From: Prosopocoilus inquinatus
Lineage: Eukaryota > Arthropoda > Insecta > Coleoptera > Lucanidae
Direction of reading: 5' to 3'
NCBI GenBank assembly: GCA_036172665.1
Contig: CM069870.1
Span: forward strand, 21,240,001-21,304,000
DNA length: 64,000 bases
Shown here piece by piece: positions 48,049-60,229 of the stretch; positions within the stretch are counted from its first letter, which is position 1, and every line of letters begins with the position of its first letter. The translations under genes and the position numbers were made by a program. The notes under the pieces were generated by a model. It was not told where the DNA came from. It saw only the letters and a list, made by a program, of their open reading frames with translations, and ran no database searches.

Positions 48049-48657
48049 CAAGGTTGGTAGAGCTTCACTGTGTGTTAGAAGGTTGCCTTGATCAGCGGAG
48101 GGGACAGAGGGTGCGTATCTCGTTACGTCACGTCACGTGATAAATTCTATTGGGCATATTAATGAGATTTTTGCGTTATTTGATCAATAAGACCACAGAA
48201 TTGATTCCATTTTTAATGAATTAGATTAAACTTTAGGAAACGGATTTACTTCACTGTGACGGATAGAAGTTTCGTGTGACGTCACGAATAACTTTTGCGG
48301 GGAGAAAATTTCAAAATGCTTATTAAATGGGAACGAGGCAACCTGCTATTGCATCTGGTTCCCATTTATTATGCAGTTTGAAATTTCCTCCCCGCAGAAG
48401 TAACTCGTGACGTCACAGGAAACTTCTATCCGTCACAGTGAAGTAAATAGAATGAGTTTTAATCTATTTCCTAAAGCTTCATCTAATTCACTAAAAATGG
48501 AATCAATTCTATGGTCCTATTGATCATATAAAGCGAAAATCTGGTTAATATGTTCAATGGAATTTTTCACATGGGTGACGTAACGAGTTACGTACATTCT
48601 ATACCCTTCCTTGATCAAGGCAACCTTCTAATACACAGTCCAGCTCTACCAACCTTG
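48049..48657. mobile_element. 609-bp foldback MITE, probably hAT
   Basis: The ends CAAGGTTGGTAGAGCT and, inverted, the same; arms of about 300 bp match across the whole element (AGAAGGTTGCCTTGATCA, GTGACGTCAC, GGAAATTTC-like blocks), meeting near 48340. No clear target duplication for this copy. The shorter copy at 59888-60229 has a near-perfect 8-bp one. Confidence 0.8.
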
Positions 48658-48729
48658 GGAGAGAGGGCCGGTGATATTTTGTTTATCCGCTAAAGGAAGT
48701 CTCTGCAGATTTTATTTCCTAGGATAGTT

Positions 48730-49230
48730 ACAAGCATGGATTGTTCCGGGGATGAAGAAACAAAAGTGTCGACCGGCGAGTGGTTAAGGGAGGGAAGATG
48801 TGAGGTGATCTTTTGCTTATCAGCTATAGGAGGTCTCTGTAGATTCTATTTCCTAGGATAGTTTCTAGCTCTACGTTCTAGGACAGTTTTAGCTCTACGT
48901 TCTAGGACAATTTTAGTTCTAATTTCTAGGATAGTTTCTAGTCATATTTTCTAGGATAGTTTCTAAATCGAATCTTTAGGATAGTTTCTAGTAATATTTT
49001 CAAGGATAGTTCTAAATCAATTTTTTAAGATAGCTTCTAGTAATATTTTCTAGGATACTTTCTAAATCGATTTTTTAGGATAGTTTCTGATTTGATTTTC
49101 TAGGATAGTTTCTCTATTTTCTGTGATATACCAACTAACTGGAAGTTTCTAACATTACTAAAAGACAGTAAGGTTCCTAATGGAACTGTAACTGCATTGT
49201 TGTTATTTCCGAAACAAATTGTGTGTTGAC
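48730..49230. repeat. Repeat M copy 2 with 24-25-bp minisatellite in dimeric order
   Basis: About ten units of TCTAGGATAGTTTCTA between 48855 and 49130. In the second half the unit tails alternate between AGTAATATT and AAATCGATT, giving a dimer of about 49 bp. Flanks as in copy 1 (39590-40060). Confidence 0.8.
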
Positions 49231-49239
49231 CAGCGCTTT

Positions 49240-49860
49240 TATTTGTTTCTAACTTGCAAAATTAAGAAAATAGTATCCCAGAAGCCCCACACTACTGTCA
49301 GTAAGGAAGAATATGTGTTCTGTCCACGAAACTCTTTTTTTGGAGCTTTAAAAACGGAAATGAACGATTTTGCTATAAAGCTTTCCCACTGGAAGATTCA
49401 AAGCCGATTGCCAGACTGAACGCGTTCCGAATGTCCGTCCATTACACTGGAACGAAGCGGTAATAATATTCGTTATTGATTAAGCTTTGAGAGGCGGAAT
49501 CGGTTGAGATTCGCTGTCAGTCCTCGCAGATTCAAGTGCACCGTTCCGTCGCAAAGTATTGCGCCGCATTTATTTATGCCGGTTGAACTAACTGCAAGGT
49601 CGATAAAACCTAGACGAATGTTCGTTCCTCGTCACGTTGTTGCTCCAGGAAACCCACCTACGCAAGCCGAATTGAGATGTAGGCGGACGCAAAAGAATCT
49701 CCAAGAAGCAAATTGATGATCAGATATTCCCTGTGAATATTTAGTTTAAAGGGGATTCCTTCAAATAAACGAGCCATTTCCCAAAAAAAACTCTTCACTC
49801 TTTTTCAAAATATGATTGTACCGTTTGAGAAGTTTTCATTTCAACCATACCGCCAGGAGA
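49240..49860. other. No gene recognised
   Basis: The frames at 49219-49419 and 49504-49716 have no recognised domain. Confidence 0.35.
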
Positions 49861-49869
49861 CCCCCTACC

Positions 49870-50314
49870 AACATGTCTATGAAAATATGTATACAACTTT
49901 TGTGGTCAAAACTATAACCCAAGGGATGTTTTTTTAAAGTTTTAAAATTTTGATTGCCTTAAACTGTAGCTAATGGAAATTTGACAAAGTCAAACCTCCT
50001 TCAATCCTAATCTATGTTGGAGAACGTTTCAGAATCTTATCTGTTTAAAAATAATGCAATAGAAATAATAAAACTATATAAAGATAGTATTACCATAAAA
50101 AGATCAATAAAACCAACGAAACAGTTCCTAATCAAAAATTGAGTGTGACATCTTCCTGTTGCCTCTTCTCTTCTTCAAATGCTTACAAAGATACAACGAG
50201 TATTTTGGAATTGAATTAAAAAATAACACAGTGAATGTGGTTGGGTCTACAGAAGGTAAAAAATCACAAAAATTTAATAAATGATGAGAATACAAATTTA
50301 CAATTACATTTGAA
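49870..50314 (+). repeat. Dispersed repeat Z, copy 1
   Basis: The 3' part (GATGAGAATACAAATTTACA, AAAAATCACAAAA, CTCTTCTCTTCTTC) is found inverted at 55700-56060. The 5' part (GCTAATGGAAAT, GTGGTCAAAACTATAACCCA) is found inverted at 58660-58830. Unclassified. Confidence 0.6.
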
Positions 50315-50365
50315 CAGTGGCGGCCTTAAGGGCGCCCGTCGCCCCGGGCTTTCAGGGTCCTAGCG
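50315..50365 (+). mobile_element. hAT-like left end, partner not found
   Basis: CAGTGGCGGCCTTAAGGGCG interrupts repeat Z just after CATTTGAA, where the inverted Z copy at 55700 continues with ATCACGG. No matching right end was found, so the element is truncated or rearranged. Confidence 0.45.
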
Positions 50366-50642
50366 CCATCGCAATATATGAATTTTTCAATTTTTTAATC
50401 CACGATCGGTCACGAATTCATAGAATATCTGCATAAAATTAACAATCATATAAACACGGAAACATTTGCATATCTGTAGAAAATGAATATATTACAAGCT
50501 TATTCAGTCAAAAAGAAAAATAAAAACCTAGGTAATTTGCTAAATGAACAAATAGATCTCCTTAATACTCCCTTAACAAATCGCACTTTAAGAGAAACCT
50601 ACTCTTATTCAAATAATGAATAACATCTGTGTTACCGGGTGC

Positions 50643-51139
50643 TGCGTTTTGAAACGCAACATAGGAAATCCCAAGTTGATTGAAAGGTGCTTGAATATTG
50701 GCTTCCCTAATTACTTTACAGCAAAATTCCATTGAGGTTTCTTAAAGTACTATTCAAGGTGAATCTGTTTGTGAAGTTTACAAGATATTTAAAAAAGATT
50801 CAGCAACGAAATCCAATTTATACCAAACTATAAATTAGTAAACGTTAAAATAAATTACTGGAAAAGCTTTTTTAATCAAAAACGAACTAGATTTATTAAT
50901 TATCTGTTCAATTTTCTCTATTATTGATCAAGGCCGAGCTGATAGTTTGGTATAAATTGAATCCTTTTTAAGTATCTTAAAACTCAGCGTATGAAAAATT
51001 CTCAAACTTCGCAGACAGACTCATCTTGAAGAGTACTTTAAGAAACCTGAATGGAATTTTGCTGTAAAATAATTAGGGAAGCCAATATTTCAGCATCTTA
51101 AATTAACATGGAATTTCCTATGTTGCGTTTCAAAACGCA
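50643..51139. mobile_element. Foldback element, arms about 200 bp
   Basis: TGCGTTTTGAAACGCAACAT and its reverse complement at the ends. The arms also share GGCTTCCCTAATTA, GCAAAATTCCAT.GAGGTTTC and AATTTATACCAAACTA. The spacer is about 110 bp. Family and target duplication unknown. Confidence 0.75.
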
Positions 51140-51143
51140 AACG

Positions 51144-51192
51144 CATAAAAGCTAGTCTTCATAGAGGGCGCCTATGAAGACTAGCTTTTATG
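51144..51192. repeat. Perfect short hairpin, 21-bp stem, 7-nt loop
   Basis: 51144-51164 and 51172-51192 are exact reverse complements; the loop is AGGGCGC. It directly follows the foldback element at 50643-51139. No known microRNA is recognised. Confidence 0.85.
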
Positions 51193-51424
51193 ATCAACAA
51201 TAACTCTGTGCTTTTCATTAGAATTTAAGTTTGTTTGTAAACAATCGTATTGCTGTAACAAAAACTCGTCCACTTTCAAAAATATAAGTAAGATTATTTG
51301 CATTTTAGATTTAGTTTAAATTCGTAAGCTCTTGAGATTAGCATAACAGGCAAAATATACGTTGTGCAAAAAAGTTGATGATTTTTCACAGACTTAAAAT
51401 AATTAAAACCTATTTAAGAAATTC

Positions 51425-52760
51425 GACAACCCAAGGTTGGTTCACGGTCTTAGCTCTTTTGTCCATTGAAAATGCTTTGTTATGGTTTGGGAAATCGCTT
51501 CTCAAGAAACAATCTGTATGTTAAGTTTGACTCGTATTTAATCTCCTCAATTAGCCATGGCTGTATTGCATATCGGCACTTAGGCCAAAAAAACTTGCAA
51601 GAAGAAGAAGAAGAATCCCTTTAATTGTAAAAATTTAGGATGAGAAAGCGCTTCGTGCCGCACCTATTTCGTCGGATCTTATTGGGTTTAGAAGCAGTTT
51701 TTTTTTTACCATCGTCTTCGTCGCTGGAATATTTATTTAAATTCGTAAATGATCTCACGCTTTGTGAGAATGGTTTTCTGTTACACCGAAGTATGTCATC
51801 TGCTCCACAGACCTTGTACTGATGTTCCAAATATAAAATAATATTATTAATAATGGTCATGTGCTATCGTTAACTTTACGACAGATTTGAGAATGGTTTT
51901 CTGTTAAACCCAAACATGTCATCTGCTGCACAGATCTTGCACTGATGTTCAAAATATAAAATAATATTTAAACTTTCGACGCTGGTTTTTGTGACCTTCT
52001 GGCATTTTCGATTCAAAATTATATGGGATACATTGTGTTTTACACAAACACTTTTGTGCGTTCGCTTTAAAATACTCCGGTCAAGAAATACATAGTATAA
52101 AATTTTCGATGCATTGGCACTTTTATATTGTGGTTTTAATTAAATAATATCTTTTGGAGTTTCTATTCTTAGATAGTCATCATATCATATAGTCATACTC
52201 ATCTTTTGTAAACATTTGGAAGCGCAATTCGTCTCTTTCGGGTATACCGTTGGAAATTATTATTTCACGTAGTTAAATAATCATAAAAAAGTGCGCCAAC
52301 GTCTTCTTTTTTTACTGGGCTAGTCCATGAGAATTACCATTTCTTGTGAGTTGTTATTTCAACGGAGAAATTAAAATTGTAATCCCTCTTGACCTTTAAC
52401 ACGATTGGGTTTACTTGACGTCTTCTAAAATGCGGTTGGTTCCTGTTGACGTCACGATGATTCCAATTCGTGCAAACCCTCACAGACACTTAAAATTATT
52501 TCATATTTGCCTTTGTTAATTGTCTCTTTTTACGAGTGAGAAACTCATTTGCAATAATTGCAGTGCCTTAATAATAAGCTCTAAATCTAGGACTTCTGCA
52601 TGTCAAGTCTAATGGTTTTATTTTACAGTTACTTTTTTCTTTCATAAGTCATATTTTAATTTCACAATTTTACTTTATTTCCGTAGTTTTATTTCACACT
52701 ATCAAATAACGACATGTTTTAGAAATTGAAAATGTTAAATAACAGTCAATTAAATAAATG
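51425..52760. repeat. Dispersed repeat S, copy 2
   Basis: Matches 34360-35285 in order, with two interruptions: the retroposon tail at 51553-51613 and a stretch at 51767-52020 that holds an 80-bp sequence twice (51767-51845 and 51889-51968, with GTCATCTGCTSCACAGA). Confidence 0.7.
51553..51613 (+). mobile_element. Short 3'-truncated retroposon with AAG tail
   Basis: Sequence absent from repeat S copy 1, ending in GCAAGAAGAAGAAGAAG. Flanked by AATCTCCTCAATT and AATCCCTTTAATT, 10 of 13 identical, as expected of an aged target duplication. The parent LINE or SINE is not identified. Confidence 0.6.
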
Positions 52761-53071
52761 TAAATATTACAGTGATTTTAAATTGTTGCTTTTGTGTTTT
52801 TTTAATTTTTTTTTATTATTTGAATTTTTTTTAATTTTCTGGTTTTTAATTATTACCAAAATGATATTTTGCTGATCATTAGACGAAACCCACTTTGAAG
52901 TCATTTCGTCGTTACCTCGTTTTTACAATCTGTTTTCAAAAACAAACAATTTTTGTAAATTATTGAAGATTCTGGATATTTTTGAAAAATTTGTATGATG
53001 AGAATACAAACCTACAATTACGAGTAGGTGTAGTACACTGTATAAAAATACCATTCAGTTAAGATCACTAA

Positions 53072-53293
53072 GGCTGGGTTTCGTAATCGGACTAAAAAAA
53101 AAACTTTTAAATTCTTCTTCTTCTTCGTTATGTTTTATGGTGATCGAGTTCAAAACTCCTTTCAAACACCAGTCACAAACCTTTAGATTTAAAGTAACTT
53201 CAGATATCGAAACAAATAATATGAAAATACATTACATACTTGAATGTGACTTCAATTTTAAAGCCTCTTTTAGTACGATTATGAGACCCAGCC
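53072..53293. mobile_element. 222-bp palindromic MITE with TAA duplication
   Basis: TAA|GGCTGGGTTTCGTAATCGGA at the left; ACGATTATGAGACCCAGCC|TAA at the right. An AAG-type tail (TTCTTCTTCTTCTTCG, 53114-53129) shows a small retroposon inserted inside it, explaining its length against the 146-bp sisters. Confidence 0.8.
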
Positions 53294-53429
53294 TAAGCGT
53301 TACGAATCGCAATCGTTTATCTTATAATAACCTAACGTCAAGTGTTGTTTTATGAGTTTCAAATATTCTGAAATGTTCTTTACATAATGTTTGATGGTTT
53401 CTAAAAATATAACTCTTTTTGCATGCGAA

Positions 53430-55183
53430 TAATAAATAAATAAACACATGGACCAGAACTACTCATGCACGAGCTATTTAAAAAAATAATATCTAATAAT
53501 TTAATGCGTTCCCCTTTGCTTGTAATTTCCTTCTGCTATAGATTTATTGGATTCAAATCTGAATTAGTGTTCATTTTTTTTGTAAATTTAATTCGCGTGT
53601 TGCTTACATGACATGTCGCATGTCGAATATCATGGAAAGCCATTGTTAGAAGGATGTTGGCGGTCACGAATAAGTGCAAAATAAAAATGAACTTTTCTTT
53701 CTGATGACGCAAAACAAATTACAAAAATGCGATACCTTTGGGTATAATAACGTGATTTTGCTTTATTGTATTTATAATTCGTTAATTGTTCAAACAACTT
53801 TTCAGATTTTTAATTTCAATTAATTTTTCCTACCGTTAATAAGCGCAATATACAGGATGATTCAGTGTCCGACCCGTTAACCACAGATACTACTCGAAAA
53901 AGCAAAGCAAATAACTGCAGACTTGGGGGGGGGGGGCTAACTCGTGTAGTTTTTGAAACAAAATAGATTCAAAATTCACACGTAACCTCGTTTGTGGACA
54001 CTGGAATAGCTGAATACGTCACAGCAGCAATAGCCTTTCGAGAAAAAAAAAACACAAAACACATTTAACCTTGAACTGAAACCGTGAAACATTTTTGTTT
54101 ACGATTCCCTGAGGAAAGATTGCATAATGCGAACAATGAACTTGAATTTTTATGTTGTAAGTAGGAATACAATAATAATGTTGTCAGTGGAATTGTGTTC
54201 GTGTAATCTTACGTATCAATTCACAAAAATTTGATGAAATTCGTGCATTTTAAGATTTCTTGTCATGGCGGATTACAAGCAATGGAGAATTGAGTAATGT
54301 GCTCTTAATGCCAACCGCGGTCCTTCAGGTTTTTTTTTTTAATTTTTTAATTGAACGGAGATTGCGCTTTTGCTGGTGAAAAAAAAAATCACAACAATGC
54401 AAATCACTGCCCGGCGTACGTGATTCATTATTCCGACATTCTTATAACCGGCGTACGTGATTCATTAGGCCGACATTCATACAGAACTTTCTTAGTGCTC
54501 TTGAGTGGAAGGATACTTGGCACGCAGACTTAGAGTAAATTCAGTTCACGAAGCTGTGATGATAGATGATAGCGGAGATTTTGAATAGCGCTGATACAGA
54601 AAAACACTTATTCACATAAGCGCTCATATAAGCGATTGTAGCAATGAGAATTAAATGTGAACTCACCCTTGCTCGTGCAAAGAGGAGAAATCTTGCACAC
54701 CAAGTACGCAAGTCAAAACGTGCATCCTGGAGTAACTAAAGTTTTAATAAATTAAATAATAAGTTAGATTTGGCGCTTTGTGTACGGTGACCGTCAATCA
54801 TATGAATAGGCGGTCATCTCGAATGTCTGTTACAAAAACCATAAGTTACATTACATAACATTTACTTTTTGTTGGCACAGCGACATAGTTTCTCAAACAT
54901 AAACAGTTTAGACAACCTGATTTTAAAAACACATTACGCATCACATTCCAATAGTCATCAGTACTATTTAATGGTTTCCATTTCGGACTCAAAAGAGGTT
55001 GATTTTCGAAATGTTCCTGATAAATTTGTTTTTTGCAATTTGGTACCTGCATGACCTTAGTAAATACACCCCTAACGGGTCGGACAATTATTATGGATCA
55101 GCCTGTATGTACACACATAAAAATTACAGTTCTTAAATTTTTCGATAACGTGGTCACTGTGAGGAGTAGTCTGATAACTTAAA
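53430..55183 (+). repeat. Left arm of a 4.5-kb inverted repeat
   Basis: It pairs with 56144-57957. Sampled blocks are nearly identical: 54121-54267 against 57119-57265 differ at about one base, and 53866-53936 against 57456-57526 at one base plus G-run length. It contains TACAGGATGATTCAG at 53853, a 12-13-base G run, and two units of a CCGGCGTACGTGATTCATTA repeat (54410-54475). It lacks about 140 bp found in the right arm at about 56905-57050. Confidence 0.85.
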
Positions 55184-55206
55184 CACGGATTGATGTGCGT
55201 TTTTAA

Positions 55207-55334
55207 GGTCCAGTTTTACAATGACGGTTTAACTTTGAGACGAAGCTTAAATCCTTCACAACAATTGTTGAAATAATCGTTGCTAAGGGTTTAAGCCTCA
55301 CCTCAAAGTTGAGCCCCGTTTGTAAAACTGGACC
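55207..55334. mobile_element. 128-bp PIF/Harbinger-type MITE
   Basis: TAA flanks (55204-55206, 55335-55337), ends GGTCCAGTTTTACAA and TTGTAAAACTGGACC. Reverse complement of 14511-14638. It sits in the spacer of the large inverted repeat, 23 bp inside the left arm. Confidence 0.85.
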
Positions 55335-55409
55335 TAAATCATTAAATTATACTAACAAATAAAAAGATGACTGATGACGTAAAAGCGCTTCCAAATCCTT
55401 GCTTTAGTG

Positions 55410-55437
55410 ATATAACTCAGGGCACCCTGAGTTATAT
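55410..55437. repeat. Perfect 13-bp palindrome, 2-bp centre
   Basis: ATATAACTCAGGG, CA, CCCTGAGTTATAT. Confidence 0.8.
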
Positions 55438-55699
55438 TCTTGCAGTGGCTTTCATCAGATGATCAAAAAAATATCATTTTAGAAATAATAAAAAAAACTA
55501 AAGAGATTCTTATGTTCCATCAATCAAGAGCGTATAATAAAAAGTTGAAAAGAAAATTGGAACAAATTTAATAATCGCCTTCCATACTATTTTGCAAGTA
55601 CACTCAGAATCTTTACAAAATTTACAAAAATTGTTTACTATTATAAAAACGAGGTGACAACGAAATGAGCTCAAACATTTCGGTTCTTTTTTGCAAGAC

Positions 55700-56060
55700 C
55701 GTGATTTCAAATGTATTTGTAAATTTGTATTCTCATCATTTGTTAAAATTTTATGATTTTTCACCTTCTATGGGGCCTATTACATTCACCGTGTTGTCGC
55801 TGAGTCATTTCCAAAGTACTCGTAGTATCTTTATAAACATTCGAAGAAGAGAAGAGGCGCAGGGGGATGTTGAACACTTAATTTTTTTATTAGAAACGAT
55901 TTTATTGATTTTATTGATATTTTTATGGTAACTTAGTATTTTTATGTATTTTTTATTATATTTAAACTTCTCTAAAAAGACGAACACGGATCAGTTCAAC
56001 ATAAATGAGATGAATCACTGTTCTAATCAGCACTAAAATGACATCGGAATTAAAAGTTCT
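55700..56060 (-). repeat. Dispersed repeat Z, inverse partial copy
   Basis: Inverse of 50060-50314, including CTTCTCTTCTTC.AATG and TGATGAGAATACAAATTTAC. Forms most of the spacer of the large inverted repeat. Confidence 0.6.
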
Positions 56061-56143
56061 ACGTCTAATCCCCGATTTTTTCACCTCCTGATAAATTTAT
56101 CTGCCCAGGTAGTAACCTTGGAAACCATTGTATCGATAATAGT

Positions 56144-57957
56144 TTCCGTGCTTAAGTTATCAGACTACTCCTCACAGTGACCACGCTATCAAAAAATTTA
56201 AGAACTGTAATTTTTATGCGTGTACATACAGGTTGAATAGCACCGATGATTATTAGATTGTGATGCGTAATGTGTTTTTAAAATCAGGTTTACTAACTGC
56301 TTATGTTTGAAAAACTCTGTCGTTGTGCCAACAAAAAGTAAATATTATGTAATGTAACTTATGGTTTTGTAACAAACATTCGAGATGACCGCCTATTCAT
56401 ATGATTGACGGTCACCGTACACAAAGCGTCTTAGGGATGACTTATTCGGACAAATCTAATATATTATTTAATTTATTAAAACTTTAGTAACTCCAGGATG
56501 CACGTTTTGATTTTCGTACTTGAAGTGCAAGATTTCTCTGCTCTGCACGAGCAAGGGTGTGTTCACATTTAATTCTCATTGCAACAATCGCTTATATGAG
56601 CGCTTATGTGAATATATTTTTTTTTTGTATCAGCGCTGTTCAAAATCTTCGCTATCATCTGTCATCACCCCTTCATGAATTGAATTTACTCTAAGTCTGC
56701 GTGCCAAGTATTCTACCACTCAAGAGCGCTAAGAAAGTTCTGTGTGAATGTCGGCCTAATGAATCACGTACGACGGATGTAAGAATATAGGAATAATGAA
56801 TCACGTACGCCGGATGTAAAAATGTCGGAATAATGAATTACGTACGCCGGGCAGTGATTTGCTTTATTTTGATTTCTTTTGCTCCAGCAAAAGCGCAATC
56901 TTCTCCACCGTGTTAATTGAGTCTTATAAACTGAACTTTTCATTTGTAATGTTTGATTAAACATTAATTCGCTTTAATTCGATTAATTACCTCGCACACG
57001 AAGCAATTGCAAATACGTAAAACAATGTGGTAATATGTACGTTGAATTAAAAAAAAATCCTAAAGGGCCGCGATTGACATTAAGAGTACGTTACTCAATT
57101 CTTCATTGGTGTATTCCGCCATGGCAAGAAATCTTAAAATGCACGAATTTCATCAAATTTTTGTGAATTGATACGTAAGATTACACGAACACAATTCCAC
57201 TGACAACATTATTATTGTATTCCTACTTACAACATAAAAATTCAAGTTCATTGTTCGCATTATGCAATCTTTCCTCAGGGAATCGTAAACAAAAATGTTT
57301 CACGGTTTCAGTTCAAGGTTAAATGTGTTTTGTGTGTTTTTTTCTCGAAAGGCTATTGCTGCTGTGACGTATTCAGCTATTCCAGTGTCCACAAACGAGG
57401 TTACGTGTGAATTTTGAATCTATTTTGTTTCAAAAACTACACGAGTTAGCCCCCCCCCCCCCAAGTCTGCAGTTATTTGCTTTGCTTTTTCGAGTACTAT
57501 CTGTGGTTAACGGGTCGGACACTGAATCATCCTGTATATTGCGCTTATTAACGGTAGGAAAAAATAATTGAAATTAAAAATCTGAAAAGATGTTTGAACA
57601 ATTAACCAATCATAAATACAATAAAACAAAATCGCGTTATTATACCCAAAGGTATCGCATTTTTATAGTTTGTTTTGCGTCATCGGAAAGAAAAGTTCAT
57701 TTTTATTTTGCACTTATTCGTGACCGCCAACATCCTTCTAACAATGGCTTTGCATGATATTCGACATGCGACATGTCATGTAAGCAACACGCGAATTAAA
57801 TTTACAAAAAAAAATGAACACTAATCCAGATTTGAATCCAATAAATCTACAGCAAAAGGAAATTACAGGCAAAGGCTAACGCATTAAATTATTAGATATT
57901 ATTTTCTTAAATAGCTGGTGCATGAGTAATTCTGGTTCATGTTCTTATTTATTTATG
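56144..57957 (-). repeat. Right arm of the 4.5-kb inverted repeat
   Basis: Reverse complement of 53430-55183. It has three units of the CGTACGYCGGATGTAARAAT repeat (about 56765-56840) against two at the left, and a C run at about 57451-57464. Confidence 0.85.
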
Positions 57958-58099
57958 GCAGATAAATGTATCCGTAGGTGAAGAAATCGGGCCTTAACCT
58001 TTAAAAAAAAAAGGTTTCATTCCAATCAGGCCGAATTTTGTAAGCTTAGATCGAATTCTGCACGGATTTTATTAGAAACCGGACTTTTCGTCGTAAACA

Positions 58100-58830
58100 A
58101 TTAAGCAGTCCCTTGCATAAGCATCGGAACACCCCGTAGTAGATAAGATTGTGGAACATCCTCCAACATAGATCAAGGTCGAAGGAGGTTTCGATATCGG
58201 CCTTTCATTGTAAAATTGTTAAGGTCGCAGAAGATTCCAAAATCAATCGGAAAATCCTGACCTCGATCTTTTGTAAGCTCAGAGACCGATTCTGAAACGT
58301 TCTTCAACCTAGGACATAAAATTCATGATTCTAGATTCAGGTCCAGTGGTAAAGGATCGGCCTTCCAATCGTAAGGTCGTGGGTTCGGACCCGCTCGAGA
58401 TATTTCTCGAGGGTTGTTACTCACTGTGTTGGGGAGAAAATTCGACACTACTTCCCCTTCTACGGCGAGGAGGTTTGGAAGTAACAAAGCCATGGAACAC
58501 TTTACACACACAAAAATACACTCCCGCTCCAGAGGTCCTGACAAGTCTATGACTTAGGACCCCGTTGGGCAAACACTACAGATAAAAAAAAAGTATCTCC
58601 TTAAAATTATTGAGGTCGCAGATGGATCTAGAATGGCGTATCCCTGACTTAGATCTTCTAACCGATTATGAAACTTTCTCCTAAATTTATGCAGATGAAA
58701 TCTCTGGACTGTTTCATATGTTTCCATTAGCTATAATAGGATAAGGCAAAACAAGGTTTCACTTTAAAAGCATTCCTTGCGTTATACTTTTGACCACCAT
58801 AAAAAGTATATTCTCTGACACGACATTGAT
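58100..58830 (-). repeat. Repeat Z-like sequence split by a SINE
   Basis: 58660-58830 is the inverse of 49900-50050 (TTCTCTGACA.., GTTATACTTTTGACCACCAT, TTTCCATTAGCTAT). 58150-58310 holds related phrases (CTCCAACATAGATCAAGG, GAAACGTTCTTCAACC). The SINE lies between. Confidence 0.5.
58332..58592 (+). mobile_element. tRNA-derived SINE, about 260 bp
   Basis: Internal RNA polymerase III promoter: A box AGGTCCAGTGG (58339-58349) and B box GGTTCGGACCC (58382-58392), starts 43 bp apart as in a tRNA, each one base off consensus. A body of about 170 bp follows, including CTCGAGATATTTCTCGAG, and an A-rich end. Target duplications are not evident. It is not a tRNA gene because the acceptor and anticodon stems do not pair. 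Confidence 0.7.
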
Positions 58831-59608
58831 CCCCGTGTAAAGTATTGAGCAAAACTCATTTACTGGCTTTGAGAAAACTAGGTAGCTTCAAACAACTTCA
58901 TTAATTTACAATAATAATTGCAGTGCACGAGAGAAAATTAATTATCATAATTGATTATAAAATTAACATGTTCAGGAACAAATTGCCATAGGTTTTATTT
59001 CGGAATTGATGACTTTGGGAGTAAACAGAATTACCTCATCCGTCCTGCCTGAAACCAAGGTAAACACCGAGGCTGCGAAAGAGAAAGAAGAACGACGAGC
59101 AGAAAAAGTTCGGCGGTGCCAGGAAGACGGGAAAAGTTTAAAAGTTGGCCCGCTCGTATATTACGGAAAATAGGGGCGGCATGAGAATAAAATACTAAAA
59201 GATGCTCCTCCAAAGGATCTAGTTAATATTAAAGATTAAGCACATTTTAATTTCTAGCCTGCGCGAGTCTTATAAAAATGGAAATTGCGCTTCGGAAACG
59301 TGACTTGAAGTGCGCACAAATAACATTATACGTGGAACGTTTAGGCTGGAAACGAAATTATCTGGTCAAAGTATAATATAATCGGTTTCTTAAAACATAA
59401 AACCTAACTAACTAACTCACTCGGCTAATGTTAATAGGAAACTTTGATAAAAATATCGAATTTTCTTTCGACAAAGTAAAACAGTTCAAGTGAAAACACT
59501 AAGCACTACATATATTTCAATTTTTTTATAACTTTATATTGTTTATACGAAGGCATTATACTCGTCCTTTTATTAAAATAAAAGTAAACATAAAGTAACT
59601 GACTATAA

Positions 59609-59860
59609 GGGCCGTTTTCATAATCAGACTTTAAATTTAAAGTTACTTTAACCTAAAAAAATACATTTGTATCCCTATACTTAAAGTGACTTTAAATTAA
59701 AGCTTCCTTAAAGTCTGATTATGAAAATGGCCGTTAGGGCCGATTTCATAATAGGACTTTAAATTTAAAGTTACTTTAACCGAAAAAAACACATTTGTTT
59801 CCCTATTCTTAAAGTGTCTTTAAATTAAACCTTGCTTCAAGTATGATTATGAAAACGGCC
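59609..59860. mobile_element. Two tandem 124-bp palindromic MITEs
   Basis: 59609-59732 and 59737-59860, each GGGCCGWTTTCATAAT... to ATTATGAAAAYGGCC, with ACTTTAAATTTAAAGT arms. The 4-bp junction reads GTTA. Same family as 42266-42517. Confidence 0.75.
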
Positions 59861-59887
59861 AAAAAGTACTTAATTGGCGTATCTAGC

Positions 59888-60229
59888 CAAGGTTGGTGAA
59901 AGTGATATTGCATCTAGCAGGTTGCTTCGTTCCCATTTAAAATGCAGTTTGAAATTTCCTCCCCGCAAAATTAACTCGTGACGTTACACGAAACTTCTAT
60001 CCGTCATAGTAAAGTAAATAGAGTGTGCTTTAATCTGTTTCCTAAAGCTTGATCTAATTCATTAAAAATGCAATCAATTCTGTGGTCTTACTGATCAAAT
60101 AACGCAAAAATCTCGTTAGTATGCCCAATGGAAATTATCTCGTGATGTGACGTAACGAGATAGGCATCCTCTGTACCCTCCGCTGATCAAGGCAACCTTC
60201 TAATACACAGTCCAGCTCTACCAACCTTG
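59888..60229. mobile_element. Deleted copy of the foldback hAT MITE
   Basis: Ends CAAGGTTGG and CCAACCTTG. Flanks TATCTAGC (59880-59887) and AATCTAGC (60230-60237) match at 7 of 8 positions, an 8-bp duplication as for hAT. Most of the left arm is missing compared with 48049-48657. Confidence 0.8.

Noticed and set aside
51144..51192. Conserved microRNA
   Set aside because: No known mature microRNA is recognised in either arm, and a perfect 21-bp stem is atypical for animal precursors.
58332..58405. tRNA gene
   Set aside because: A and B boxes are present but no acceptor or anticodon stem pairs, and a SINE body and A-rich end follow.
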